Shown here: positions 11,535 through 22,970 of the stretch, one piece after another
Numbering within the stretch: the stretch's first letter is position 1
Layout of the letters: every line of letters starts with the position of its first letter
The notes under the pieces: model-generated
The model's input: only the letters and a program-made list of their open reading frames with translations
Databases searched by the model: none
Told to the model about the DNA's origin: nothing
DNA from: Carnegiea gigantea
Taxonomy: Eukaryota > Streptophyta > Magnoliopsida > Caryophyllales > Cactaceae
Direction of reading: 5' to 3'
NCBI GenBank assembly: GCA_029747015.1
Contig: JAKOGI010000537.1
Coordinates: forward strand, 124,001-188,000
Length of the DNA stretch: 64,000 nt
Position numbers and translations under genes: made by a program

Positions 11535-12398
11535 ATGGTAATTTTTCATTTTTCCCAATTCGAGCATGAATTATTTTGGAGGTATTTTAAGCGATTAAAT
11601 GTTTTTCTTACTCAATGTAGTTATTGTGTTAGTAAATAGGAAAGTTTGGACATTGTTGATGAGGGTGTGAATAATAAAACCCAAACTCTTTTCGAGTATT
11701 GGGACTTTTATGGTAGAAATGTTGACGATGCATGGTATTTGCTTAAGTGGATTGTTTGGGATTCATTTGAATTTGAGAACGCTATTATTGTTTCTAAGTA
11801 TTCATTTCTTGATCCTTGCACATTCTATTCTAGATCGTATTATGCCCTTTTTTGGTGTGATTTGTGTAATTCTTCTGACCATGCTACTAATTTGCGTCCT
11901 TATTGTGCATGCTATACGCAACCTGACTTTGTATCACCTTGGGACGATGCTGATGCTGTCCTGACCTTACCTAATTCATCATTTCCTTTAGCTCAGTGCT
12001 CGGGGCCCGGGGAGGGTAATCCTTTTGGGTTTGATGCTGGGTTTGATATTGTTGATGCATGTTTTGAGTTAGAAGATATTTTTGATAAGGTGCATGATCT
12101 AGTTGAGACTTCTTTAGAGGGGTCACGTGATGTGTTTGTGCGTGAGGAGTCTCCTAGCCTTGGTTTGGATGATTGTGTTTTTCCCAATCCCCTTGATCAT
12201 TCTCATGTTTCACCTATGTATTTACAACCCTCTCCTTCCCCTGATTATGACACTATTGAGCCCATTGATAATTCTATGATTTGTAATGCTAATATTGATT
12301 TTGGCTATGAGGATAAAATGCTTAATATGCTTGGTGGAAACATTGATAATTTTCTTTCCCTAGGTTACTTAAGAGGGTACGATCCCTCCCTCCATTAA
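11535..12398 (+). pseudogene. gag: Gag-like gene of element 2, one in-frame stop
   Basis: The frame opens at ATG 11535, 112 bases after the PBS, and runs to 12398, interrupted only by a TAG at codon 35 (11637). The start is supported by element 1, which keeps the same M-x-x-F-x-F-x-QFE-x-E-x-FWRY opening. About residues 50-100 hold a conserved block (EYW, WD, FE, FYSRSYY). A degraded knuckle, CDLCNSSDH, keeps C-x2-C-x4-H but lacks the last cysteine at the expected place. The C-terminal half is acidic. No protease or RT follows. The likely role is RNA packaging, with enzymes supplied in trans by another element. Confidence 0.6.
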
Positions 12399-12635
12399 CC
12401 CTTATTGGGCATGCTTAGAGGGCCTACTTAGGAAAATCACATGGACTACATGCTTCAATCCTTTCTATGATTTTTCTATGGGTTTTGATAAGGTTGAGAG
12501 GATACTTCTACTCTTTGGTGTGATTTTGGTTGTTGCCTCTTACCTTTTATTTTCTGAAGTGTGGTCCCAGGAGTTTGATAAGCTCCCACGTGCTTTGACA
12601 ATGTCTGATTTCATGAGTCGAGTCTTGAAGATATT

Positions 12636-12715
12636 ATGGAGTGGCTGATGCTCCATGTGCCCTGGTTATTATGAGGCCACGTAGCTGAGGTACACTCTGC
12701 ACCTAACCTGGTGAG
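12636..12715 (+). other. Paired hairpins and splice-donor-like site, shared with element 1
   Basis: ATGGAG/CTCCAT arms (12636-12656) and the hairpin AGGTACACTCTGCACCT (12688-12704) match those of element 1 in order and spacing. They are followed by AACCTGGTGAGAT, which fits a plant 5' splice site CTG|GTGAGA. Loop bases differ between elements, but the stems hold. Confidence 0.5.
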
Positions 12716-14523
12716 ATTGTTATGTTTTATTTCCTTTCCCTTCTTTTACTTTCTTTCCTTTGAATAATAATGCCTTATCTAAGAACGGGGGAAGGGTAGT
12801 TTCTATGTTTTCCATGTTGGTTATTAGCTTGCATACATATCAGATCATATAGTTTTAGGGTTTCTTTTTGTTTGCATTAGTGTTTTGTGTTTAGTTGCAT
12901 TTTAGGTTTGCAGATAGGATTGCATGTAAGGATGGTGTGGATTGGCTTGAGATAACCTCCAATGATGCTTTTGTTAGGAAAAATAGGTTTCATGAGTTTG
13001 AGTAACTTTTGATGTGTAATTCCTTTTGGTACTAAAATTTGTGAAGGTTTTGTAAATATTTCTTGTTCTGACCCTTGTCTTAGTTGAGAATTAAGTTGCC
13101 TCCTAGGGTCTTTAGCACTAATGTGGGTACATATGAGTCATTTTATAAGCTTAATGAGACTTTGGTAGATATCTCGTGAGATTTTGAGCCTTATTTGGAC
13201 TAATCAATATATTTAGTCTCATGTTTCTTTCATGTGTGTGACTCTTCCTTGTTGTATCTCTAGAACTTGCCTAGACTCTTGTTCAAAATCACATTAGCAT
13301 GTGCATAGCTGATGATATGATAGAGGCATTTCTTTCTTTGGTTATTTTAGCCACATAGCCAAAATAGCCTACACTTGTATTGCATGTTTTTTCCTCTTTG
13401 CTAGCCCCTTTAAGCTTGAATTTTTTTCTTGTTGTGATCCCTTCATATTAGCCCTTGGCCAAACACATATTCCTACCTTTAAGCCAAGTATATGGAGCAT
13501 CCCTTCATCTATGTAGTGGGTGGTTTTGGCGATAATTAAGTTTAAGGAGGCTTTGGCATGTTGGTTTATTGAGGGATTGATAACATTAAGCATTTGTTTT
13601 GGTTCCCTCTTGTTTGGGTTGTATACATAAAAATTCGCATGTGAGTTGATAGTTAGTGATCCTGTGCCTTTTAGTAATGCAATTTTCCTTTCATTCGCAA
13701 AAAAGAAAAAAAATAAAAAACAGGAAAAAAAGTAGAAGACGCAAAAGTACAAGAAAAAAAATCATGTTGCAAAAAAAAAAAAAAAACGAAAAGAAGAGGA
13801 AAAAGAAGAAAATCGTAGGAAAAAAAAAGTAGGAAAAAAACTTAGTGTTTGACATAGGATACATAAATAGCTTGTGTTCCTTATTTGTCAACTCATTTCC
13901 GATGTAATTGATTGGGGTATGTTCATTATGTAGTTGGAGTTTGGAGTGTTGGTGAACTTCAAGGTTTCTTGGCGTTTTGTTGGTTGCTCCCTAGTCATTT
14001 GTCTAAGTAGCTCCACATTATCCCAAATACATTTGTCCACTCCTTTCCCTTAACCCTTCTAGCCCACGTTACTAGCCATGTAAAGTCCTCTTCATTGTCT
14101 TATGCATATTGCATTTTAGTGGTAGAGAATTTGAAAGTCTTTGCAAGCATATGGTAGATTGTAGCATTGAAATGAGTCTTGAGTGAACCTGTGTTATATT
14201 TCAAACACATGAGTGGGAGTATTCTACATTTTTCAAAAGTGAGGTTCTATCGGTCCATTTGGCTCTAGATAATTCTATGTGCTTGTATGACATACTTGGT
14301 GGTTCTTTTGGGGTGATCAAGTTTAATGTTGAGCTTGTGGTCATGCATTTCTTTGAAAACCTTCTTTTTCTTCTAATTTTGAAATGTATTACACACTCCT
14401 AGGGGTTCCCATTGATTGTTATTCTTGCTTATGATACGCTATGACCTGCCTACTTTAAGGAAGTTGTTATGTTTTTAAGTCTTAGCTGCATCTCCCCTTG
14501 TCGGTTTTATCTAGTGCTTGCTT
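12716..14523 (+). other. Non-coding 3' interior of element 2
   Basis: I see no gene. An A-rich block at 13683-13850 gives spurious lysine- or phenylalanine-rich frames on either strand. The 3' end carries GAGGACAAGC (14524) and ATGGGGGAG (14546-14554), the expected polypurine-tract region before the 3' LTR. Confidence 0.55.
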
Positions 14524-14558
14524 GAGGACAAGCAACAATTTAAGCATGGGGGAGTTAG

Positions 14559-15835
14559 ATAAGTGCTTAAAGTGTGTATCATTTTAGGCTCATTTTACTG
14601 CATTTTTAGGGAAAATTATGTGATTTATATTATAATTTACACTTCCTTTCCTATTTTACGCTTGGGTATGGTTTTTTTCTGTGTTTTGCAGGTTTCTGAA
14701 CCATTTGACCCCAGCATTTGACCCTATATAGGTGTATTTTAACTCTCCACAGATGCCCCTGAGTTGCCATGCCCGTGGAAGACAGGAAGAACAGAAGAAT
14801 GACCAACCAGCCCAGACCACGGTCGGTCCGTGGTGGATGCCACGGTCCGTGGTAAGCATGTAACAGCGAGCCTGTTCGTTTTCCCTCATCTTGTGGCTGA
14901 GATCAATCGAGTTTTTCTATAACTAACGCGTCCCTCAGTAGTAGAAAGCGCACCCCATCATCTTATCTTATACTGCTTTCCATTTTTCAAGTAGATTATG
15001 ATTAGTTTAGATTAGAAAGAGAGTGAGAGATAGAGTTGAAGTGAAGACTTATAAGGATTCCATCCCGGGTTTGCATGATAGTTCAAGCGCGATTTTTGGC
15101 TGAGCAGTTCTTTTTTCTTCTCTTCTCTTTCCTATTTAGATTTATCATTTTAGAGTAGTTAGTTATTTAATCTTTTACCATATTTGAGTAGTTTTGTTTT
15201 GTTTAGGTATTTAATAGTTTATGTAAGTATTGTTGGATCATGTTTTAGTTTATTCAATTGTGCTTATTTTCATGATTGGTTTGATTTCGTTCTATCAAGT
15301 GTTATTCATGTTGTGAGTTAATTTTTGGCCAAAATTTACTTGCACTCTTGAAACAATCAAGTGAACATTTGAAAGACGACATTTAGTTATTGGACTACTT
15401 GTTAGAACCTATCATTGCATCGTTTCAAAAGAGAGATTGTCAAGTTGGGAGGACTCAAATTAAGTTGTCGAATATATTAAACTTGGATTTAGTCAAATCA
15501 ATTTGAAAGAATGATATTTGCTTAGTTTAAGCAAATTTGATTGATTTCGAAAGAATATATCAAGTTTCTAGAAAAGATTACAATTCCTCGGATTTAACCA
15601 ATTAGAGAATAACACATATTTATTAATTTTGATCTAGTTCTCTTCCACAATTGTGAAAATTCCTAGATGTTTTTCTCTTATTGATTTAGAAGAGTTCATT
15701 TGCATTGGTTAATCGAAACCACTTGAATTAGAATTTCGCTTAGCATATCTTGGGGGATTATAACTGAGTAGATCAACCTAGTCTCTGTGGGATCGACGTT
15801 GATTGCTACAACGCCACCGTGCAATGCGGCTATCA
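14559..15835 (+). repeat. 3' LTR of element 2
   Basis: This is the second copy of 10139-11398 (1277 bases), ending GGCTATCA before the AAAAG duplication. It is diverged from the left copy by many transitions and small indels. Confidence 0.85.
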
Positions 15836-15840
15836 AAAAG

Positions 15841-17289
15841 AAATACCCTAAATCAAGATTGTGCATAATCAAAGACAATCTTAAAAGAAACCTCGAAAAC
15901 CAATTAGAATTCTACAAATATTTTAGAAGAGCTACTTATGAAAACCATCAGAATTCTATACATCTTCTAGAATTTATGAAATATACCAAAGATAAGCCTC
16001 AAAAACCAACTTAAAAAATTGTACATTGTACCTTGATCTACAACACATAAGAAAACATTACATCATGAGGAAAGAAATAGGTATACGAACACATTACACT
16101 TAGCAATGATAACTTCTGTTTAGATACCATAGTCTCCTCATTAGTCCCTTTGGCAAGTTCTTCGAGATCCTGAATCCAAGACTTGTATTCCTCTTCATAA
16201 GCCTCAAAAAGGCTAAAATGAAAATAGATAGTAGAAAGCAAGGAATCTCATAACTAAAGTCAATTTTTAGGAATGCATTATTCATGGATGTTTTGCTCAC
16301 GTCACAATATATCGCTCTATCTCCTGGATGGCTTTTCTTAAGAAGCATGCTACATGCTATCAAAGAGAGATAGCAAAGGGCCGGAATGTTAAAGCTTGCA
16401 TTAAAATGGACAGAGAGATAAGTTTCAAATCATATACAAATAAAAACAATCAAATCTTATTTTATTGGAGGTATTTCAACATTATTTATATCTAGGGTTT
16501 CATCCAGGATTCAATTGATAACATTCAAAAGCAACCGAGTTCGAGCATTCAACAACTAAGAAAACATCATTTGTTCTAAAACAAATCAAAGTTTTCATAT
16601 GAGATTTGTAATTTTTGAGGAACTTCCAATGATTCATTCCTACCTTCAATAAATTAATTCCCCACCAATCCGAATTTATACCAATATACCACCTAGTTGA
16701 AAGCCAAATGTCAACCGAAAATTACTATTGAGTAACATGACAAAGAAAAGCACTTCTTTATGGATCTTCTTTAAGCAGAACCGAACAGACTGCACACCCC
16801 ATCTGCCAACTCTATAACTCTACTCATCATTGAATCTATTCTGCACAACCGTCATCAAAATTTGATGAGAACTTAACTAATAGCAGGTTTAGCTAGATTA
16901 AGGTAGAGAGCAAGATTAGCAGAGGTAAGTATATACCCAAAAAAATGTGAAGATGAAACTTGTGAAGAAAAAAAAATCAATGTTAAAATTAAACAATCGA
17001 CTTCCATTTGTGAAGTAAATTAATTAACTGCTAAGGCTAGTTCATTCGAGGTCCCAGTGAACTAATTGCGATTAAGTTGCTGCATTTGAATATGATACAG
17101 AATGGTATGAGAGCAAAATCAGATCATTAGATATGAAGAAATAGCACATTTGATCGAATTTCCATAAATAATCGGCGCATTACAGTTTGAGGGAGATTAA
17201 ATCAGTGCATTTTGAAGCCATGGACGAGCTCCTTCACCTTGAAAGACTTACTCAATATTGAGAGGAAGTAGCTTTTTCTTTAGGGTTTT
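15841..17289. other. Host spacer between element 2 and the minus-strand copia
   Basis: This AT-rich sequence continues 8426-10133 and resumes after the copia insertion at 24648. It contains a possible kinesin-like exon remnant on the minus strand at 16124-16355. I see nothing else that can be assigned. Confidence 0.5.
16124..16355 (-). pseudogene. Kinesin-like (KIN-14 type) gene fragment, decayed
   Basis: On the minus strand, 16355-16301 reads KAIQEIERYIVT and 16212-16128 reads FEAYEEEYKSWIQDLEELAK followed by GTNEETM. Together they resemble a coiled-coil segment of plant KIN-14 kinesins with a calponin-homology domain, in which an IQEIER block precedes an F-K-A-x-E-E-K-Y-x-S block. A splice acceptor (CATTTTAG) precedes the second block and a donor-like ATG|GTATCT follows it. 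In-frame stops between the blocks show decay. No motor domain is nearby. The family call rests on recall of one short segment and is tentative. If right, it is the only host-gene trace in the window. Confidence 0.4.
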
Positions 17290-17294
17290 CTTAC

Positions 17295-17657
17295 TGTTGG
17301 AAAATAAGGACGTACCTTAGTGCAGAAGTGTAGGATCTCATTGCTCGGCGATTATCCATGAATAGTTGAACTAGGACTGACGGTGGCTACTAGAGTTACT
17401 GTATTTGTCACACCTCAAACCCGAACCTGAGCAATGGTGAAGCCAGCGTAAGAGGAAGGGAGAGAGTGTAAGGGCTGCTGTTTTTGATTAGGTGCTCCTC
17501 GTACGGAATTAGGTCACTAAAACCCCTTATATATATACTAGTACATAGCTTATAACTGACAACGAGTAGTTAATAGGGATGATTAACACATAATTAATCA
17601 TTCCGTAACTACCCACTTAATATGAGTTATTAATGTGACCGTTATACTCGATCGACA
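17295..17657 (-). repeat. 3' LTR of minus-strand copia
   Basis: On the plus strand it runs from TGTTGGAAAAT to GATCGACA and matches 24282-24642. The sequence GCTCCCCCTC just inside it (17658-17667) is the polypurine tract read on the minus strand. Confidence 0.9.
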
Positions 17658-18699
17658 GCTCCCCCTCAGTCACATAAACCATAAGTTAGACTTTTCTATC
17701 CTAACTAATCTCTTCAAACCTCATACTAGGAACGGGCGCGCGGCCATAAAGTAACCAATAGTGTTATATTAAGTTATCATCTAATTAACATAATACTTTC
17801 ACAAAATACGATACCCCAAGTCATCCTCAACATCACCAGCGGCATACCTAGTCCCTTTATGCCATATGATATATCATATGATTATATACTCAATATAATC
17901 GCCCGAGCTGATATGGTGATGATGGATAGATTTTTCCTTAAACACTCATAAAAATTTATCTCAGCTTAATTGCTTCCCTAACATGTTTTCTCTGAACCGT
18001 ATACATCGTGGCCCTTAAAAAACACATTAAGGTAGCATCATTAAGCTTCAACTTCATATCATAGCTTTAAGTCAAAGGGCCATCGTCCATAGGGTGACAC
18101 AGTGACAAGAGATATGGAAGTCAATTGTCACTCCATATAGGGGTCGTCTGATAAGCGCACACACTGTGAGATGTGTGTTTCATGGCATAACTCCTACTTA
18201 GCTGGGTACGTTACTCTTTATGCCATGGGAATCATCAGTCTAGGTTTTCACCCAAAAATCTAACCTAAGCCACTAGATCAATATACTGAATGTTAATCTT
18301 GACACTCAAGATTCGGATTTTAAGGCTTTAATATGAAGTATTATTTCATACTCAATTCCCTCGAGTCTCATCTTAGACTCACTAAGGTGACTACATTCAT
18401 TCTACTCATAAACTTCCAGTGCTAGTAATCAATATTGCACACCTAGAGCTAATATGATTCAGTCTCATCCTACCCGCTACTCAAGCCTCAGGGCAATTGC
18501 CTGTGTGCGTAGCCCAATCAGAAGCCTGTGACATTTCAATACGCCTAATATGCAACAATAAATCATGAGCATTTTGCTCATCTATAAAGAAACATGTCCA
18601 TCATATGACAAATCTAAGCACTAAACCTTATGAATTCCTAGACTCAACAAATAAACTTTGAATGCGTCACTAGGAATAGGTTTAGTCAAGGGTACATAA

Positions 18700-18942
18700 T
18701 CACTTTGTTAATGCATATATATACCTAATGAAAATGTTTTTATCTCTATGGTAACAAGATACACAATCTGCCTCCACAGAAAATATTGTTGTGCAGTTTT
18801 GCTTCTTATCACACCATGACATGGCTCTCCCACCCAAGGCGAGGGCATGTACTGAGGTTAACCTAGACTCATCCGGGTCACCACCCCAATCGACATTTGA
18901 GTACCCTCTTAACTTGACATCTCCTCTTTGATAGCAAAACAC
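18700..18942 (-). pseudogene. pol: Copia RNase H remnant
   Basis: The minus frame reads LRGYSNVDWGGDPDESRLTS, then a block with GRAMSWCDKKQNC and VEADCVSC. These match the copia RNase H pattern G-Y-x-D-x-D-W-x-G-D, S-W-x-x-K-K-Q and the E-A-E-Y box. Two acidic positions are altered: the first D of the DxDW motif is N, and the EAEY box reads EADC. The last kilobase of the element before the polypurine tract (17668-18690) shows no coding sequence. Confidence 0.85.
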
Positions 18943-19149
18943 TAAGTTAACAATACTACAAAGATAACGCTTAATTCTCTTGAAGGTTTACCACTTAGCA
19001 AAACCCGGGTTACTTTGATAAGGACGTACCAAACCAACTGCAAAGTAAATGTCAGGCCGTGTACATAACATGACTTATATTAAGCTTCCTACGACACTAG
19101 CATAGTTCATTTCTCTATTTCATCATCTGTTTTAGGCCATTAATCAAGA

Positions 19150-19900
19150 CTCAAAGCTAGACCCATCTCAAGTGGAGTGCCTAAGGATTCAGAATTATAA
19201 ATCCAAAATCATTCCAAGACCTTTTTATGCATACATCTGGGGACGGTTTTGAATTATTTACACTTCTGGGACATACCTAGCTTCACCCATGTCCTTCATC
19301 TCGAAGACATAGGACAACCACTTTTAAGTAGCTTCGATCAAGTCCAAGTTGTTCCCAGCCAACAGTATGCCATCAACGTGCAGGGTAAGAAACACAATCC
19401 TCCTATTGACCCTTAGACATACATACAATGGTCTTCTGAAACCATACATAAGCCAAACTAAGTCATGGCTCCATAGAATCTAAAGTACCAAAATCTGGAA
19501 GGTTGCTTAAGATTATATATGGACTTTTTAAGATGATACATCTTGTCCTCTTATCCCTTTGATACAAAACCAATGGTTTAGTCCACATAAATCTCTCCCT
19601 CAAGATTACCATTGAGGAAAGTAGTCTTTACATCCACTTCGAACCTCTCAAAGTCCAAATAGGCAACAAAGGCTAGGAGTAGCTGGGTCTAAACTTATCG
19701 ATCAAACCATCTGCCTGACGCTTTACCTTGGAAACTCATGTATTTTCAATAGACTTGCATCGAGGCGGCTGATCAACGAGTTCTAAAACCTTTTCCTTGC
19801 CATTGAGTTCATCTCATCCCTCGTGACATCCATCCACTCCTTGTAGTTTGGTGAATCAATCACCTATTGATACGAGGTAGGTTCCTCAATTCCGAAGGGA
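19150..19900 (-). pseudogene. pol: Copia reverse transcriptase remnant
   Basis: Minus-strand segments include EVDVKTTFLNGNLEGEIYVD (near 19580-19650), the copia RT block around the first catalytic aspartate. The catalytic YVDD box is present as HVDG at 19369-19380, followed by ILLAGNNLDLIEAT and FEMKDMGEARYV. The second catalytic aspartate is gone, and in-frame stops occur, for example after EAT. The enzyme cannot be active. Confidence 0.85.
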
Positions 19901-20840
19901 GTGCATAGGAAAACGTTCTCTTTCATGCTGACGCCTTTGGATCCTAGGACCTTCATTATTTATCTACCAAAAAGAGAAAATCTCCCCCCTTTTCCCTAAG
20001 AGGTACGGGCCCAGAAATCCCTCCCCCTTTCCCGAAGAGGTATGGGACCCTAAACACAGAGAGAAATACTCCCACTATCCATTGAAAGTGGGATGTGGAC
20101 TAACTGCATATTCAGGAATAGGAGAGTGAGGGTAAAACTCATTCTCAGCCTGACTCTCCTCAACATTTGGAGAACAAATCTCTTTCTTCTTAACAGACAA
20201 ATTTTCACCATTCCTATCAAATAAGGAAGGTGTGCCATTCTCTGTGACTTAATCAGAATTCAAATCCTCCCCTTCACTGAGAGATGGATGAAGAACTTGT
20301 TGTAACTCATACAAATTGAGTTTCATTTTTAAATTTCACCAAAAGCTTGGGAACTTATCCTCAAGAAAATCGACATTGTGGGAATTTATTTCATAATTCA
20401 AATTGGTTCGAAAAGTTCTAATATATCGCTCCAATTGAGTTCTACTACCGCTATAAAGGATATGAACATGTCAATTACCTAATAGTAGTGAGATAATAGG
20501 TACACATACCTACATCACGAATATATCGCTCCATGATGTGCTTTCACATTCAAGGGCCCGCAGATGTATGGAGTGAATGAACACTAAGGGTTCGATGTCC
20601 TCGGAGCCCTACTCAAAGGCTTTATAGTTGCTTTGCTAGCTAAACTTCACTCACACATGGGCAACTTAACCTAATGAGTCGACCTTAAAAGACCATATTT
20701 AGCTAGTTTGATAAATCTATCTTGGCCCTCATGGCCAAGACGAGCAACCCTAAAACAGAGTCAAAAATGAGGCAAAGACGAAGTTGTTCTATTTCATCCA
20801 GAACATCGAAAACTCATTTCAATGTCGCATGGCCAAACAA
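19901..20840 (-). pseudogene. pol: Copia GAG-pre-integrase and integrase remnant
   Basis: The minus strand from about 20755 reads RLGHEGQDRFIKLAKYGLL, then LPMCE and KATIKPLSRA. This is the HHCC-type pre-integrase domain, with stops replacing some residues, followed by ICGPLNVKAHHGA, the start of the integrase core. The D-D-E core beyond that is too degraded to read with confidence. The region 19901-20470 contains connecting sequence with stops. Confidence 0.75.
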
Positions 20841-20860
20841 ATTACCACCTTATATGATAT

Positions 20861-21124
20861 CTAAGACATCTTGACGAAAATTAAAGAGAAAACTAATCTC
20901 AAAAACAAAAAAAACACAAGGGAATATCGCATCCTGGGTGCACAGAAAGCATTGTGAAAGAAGGTAGTTCCTTCATGGAGCTTCAAATGATATGTCTTTA
21001 ATTCAAGGGCATCTTCTTTATCATCGTTACCTAAAACGACAATATGTGAACCCACCGGGCAGCGATGAAAGTTCACAAAATCAACTAAATCCTGAATTAG
21101 GCGCTTGGTTGCTCTCATGTCCAC
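20861..21124 (-). pseudogene. Copia protease-region remnant
   Basis: The minus frame reads LVDFVNFHRCPVGSHIVVLG, then LKTYHLKLHEGTTFFHNAFC and APRMRYSLV. This matches the sequence that follows the catalytic D-S-G-A of copia proteases, in which a glycine-asparagine strand (VLGN) and an AP...RYSLVS block are typical. The D-S-G-A itself lies upstream and is not preserved in the frame. Confidence 0.75.
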
Positions 21125-21169
21125 AATCCACTAAGGATCATAATTGGCAACTGATACTTGGAAGTACAC

Positions 21170-21690
21170 ATATTATCCAGGAGCAACTGTGAAAGAAGGT
21201 ACCTTAATCATCTCACGACAATTCCGAGTGTAGGATCCCTTATTTCCACAGTTAAAGCACTTCACACGTACTATATGTGCCTCTTTATTTCCCTTGGCCC
21301 TTTTCCCTTTTGCAATACCAACCTTAGGTTCGGAACTTTATGAGGAAATGAATATGGATGAACCTGATGCTAAGCGAATCCCACGTGTATTCAACAGTGA
21401 GATAACTTTCAATTTCCTTACTAGATCGTCATTGATGTAATATGAGAAAGCATAGCATGTTAATCAATCCATTCTCGAACTATTTTTGGTATGCTTTTAA
21501 GTTCTCTCAATACTATTCACTAGCAGTACCATCTTTGCCACTCTAATAGACCTAAAACCTGATGAGCATTCTAACACATCATGCTTGTTCAGAAGACACT
21601 GAATCTTCTGACACTTTGTGCCATAGTCAGCGCTATCAAGCTTTTCATTAGTAAACAAATTACCATCTATATTTTAATTGCCATATCTAA
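21170..21690 (-). pseudogene. gag: Copia gag remnant with altered zinc knuckle
   Basis: The minus strand near 21690-21590 carries a gag-like stretch (NEKLDSADYGTKCQKIQCLL, then NKHDVLE) typical of copia capsid N-termini. Near 21205-21270 it carries KCFNCGNKGSYTRNC, a CCHC knuckle in which the histidine is serine. Several stops interrupt it. The element leader lies upstream (higher coordinates). Confidence 0.7.
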
Positions 21691-21699
21691 AAGTATGTA

Positions 21700-22970
21700 T
21701 TTTAAAAGATGGAGAGTAGGCATATTTTGAAATAATTAAATTATCAAAAACTCCATCATTCATGTCACATGATCGAAAATTTCACTAAACTCATAATCAT
21801 CACATACAAACATGAATTAGAAGTTTTTATAATTTAATTATGACATTTTTTCATAAAACAAAATTTATGGAGAACATTATGGTTGAACTAATTAACATTT
21901 CGGAAATATCACAAAGGCATTCAACTTTGTCATGTAAACCAAATTTACAGGTAGTTATATCATTACATAAAATGAATTTATATAACTACTAATATGTCAT
22001 TTAAAACTCTATCAATGACATATCAACCATAAAATTCATATTATTACATAAAACGTATTTATATAATAAAATGAATCTATATTGTGAAACATGTTTGAAC
22101 TTGTTACAAAAGAATTACACTGAAGCCCAAAGAATATTGTATAAAACACATTTATATATAACTATAGATAACATGAAACTTATTCAAATCTCATTCGCAA
22201 ATTATAAAAAACATTCATAATTCTACGAATTTAGATTTCATGAAACGTATTCATGTAGTTCGCATATTCATGTAAATATTAATCACATTTACAACAATTA
22301 GCAAATTTACAACAATTCATGTAGTTCGCACATGTATAACACATTTATATAATGCTTATCATTGGTGATTGACATGAAACATATTCATGTATTCGAATGC
22401 AACATAATTTGTAACATGTAACACATCTAACTATTAATCACAAGTAATAATATAAAACAAATCTATATAATATTAAAATTTGAATGAAACAAATTCAAAG
22501 TAAAACTGATAAAACATATAAAATGTATTCATATAAATTGCAAATTTAAATTTCATGAAACAAATTCATAAAATGATCAAAAACCCTATGTCTCCAAATA
22601 ATGATATGAAACTCATTCATGTTAACTAGAGCAATGGCAGAACAATTAAATGATTCACAATTGCTCATGTATTTGCATAAAGCGTATATCTAAATTTATT
22701 AAAATTAATAAATAAAAAGATTATCATAAAACATATCCGTGTAACTGAATATTATATAAAATATATTTATATAATATAACTTATGAAACATATTCATTTT
22801 AAAGACAAAGGGGATGTAAAGATCATATAGATATTTATTGAATTCGAGTAAAACAAATTTATGTCATACATACTAATTTTATACATGAAAAAAAGGGCAG
22901 CCCGGTCTACAAGGATCCCATGTTCATGCAGGATCCAGAGAAATTCATATATGAAACAAATTCATATATG
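21700..22970 (-). repeat. About 20 degenerate copies of an ATGAAAC-N2-ATTCAT motif in the copia leader
   Basis: On the plus strand, variants of CATGAAACATATTCATGTAA recur irregularly, for example near 21966, 22040, 22130, 22235, 22370, 22510, 22552, 22604, 22783 and 22945. Each is partly palindromic (ATGAA...TTCAT). They fill the element's leader between PBS and gag. Spacing is about 30-100 bases. I know of no described role. Confidence 0.65.

Larger units (their letters stand above)
10139..15835 (+). mobile_element. LTR retroelement 2: gag-like frame, no pol (LARD-like)
   Basis: Direct repeats at 10139-11398 and 14559-15835 bound a 3.2 kb interior. The pentamer AAAAG flanks both outer ends (10134-10138 and 15836-15840), a perfect target-site duplication. 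The left repeat starts ATAATAAC and the right ATAAGTGC, so the usual TG start seems lost; the end is CA. A tRNA-Asp-type PBS follows the left repeat and GAGGACAAGC...ATGGGGGAG precedes the right one. The interior has one gag-like gene and no pol. It is a cousin of element 1: gag N-terminus, hairpin pair and PBS match, but the LTRs are different. Confidence 0.85.

Noticed and set aside
13369..13891. Hydrophobic minus-strand frames resembling membrane proteins
   Set aside because: They arise from A-rich runs (13683-13850) read in reverse. No domain, and inside the interior of element 2.
21700..22970. CRISPR-like array
   Set aside because: Repeats are degenerate, spacing is irregular, and the context is a plant retrotransposon.
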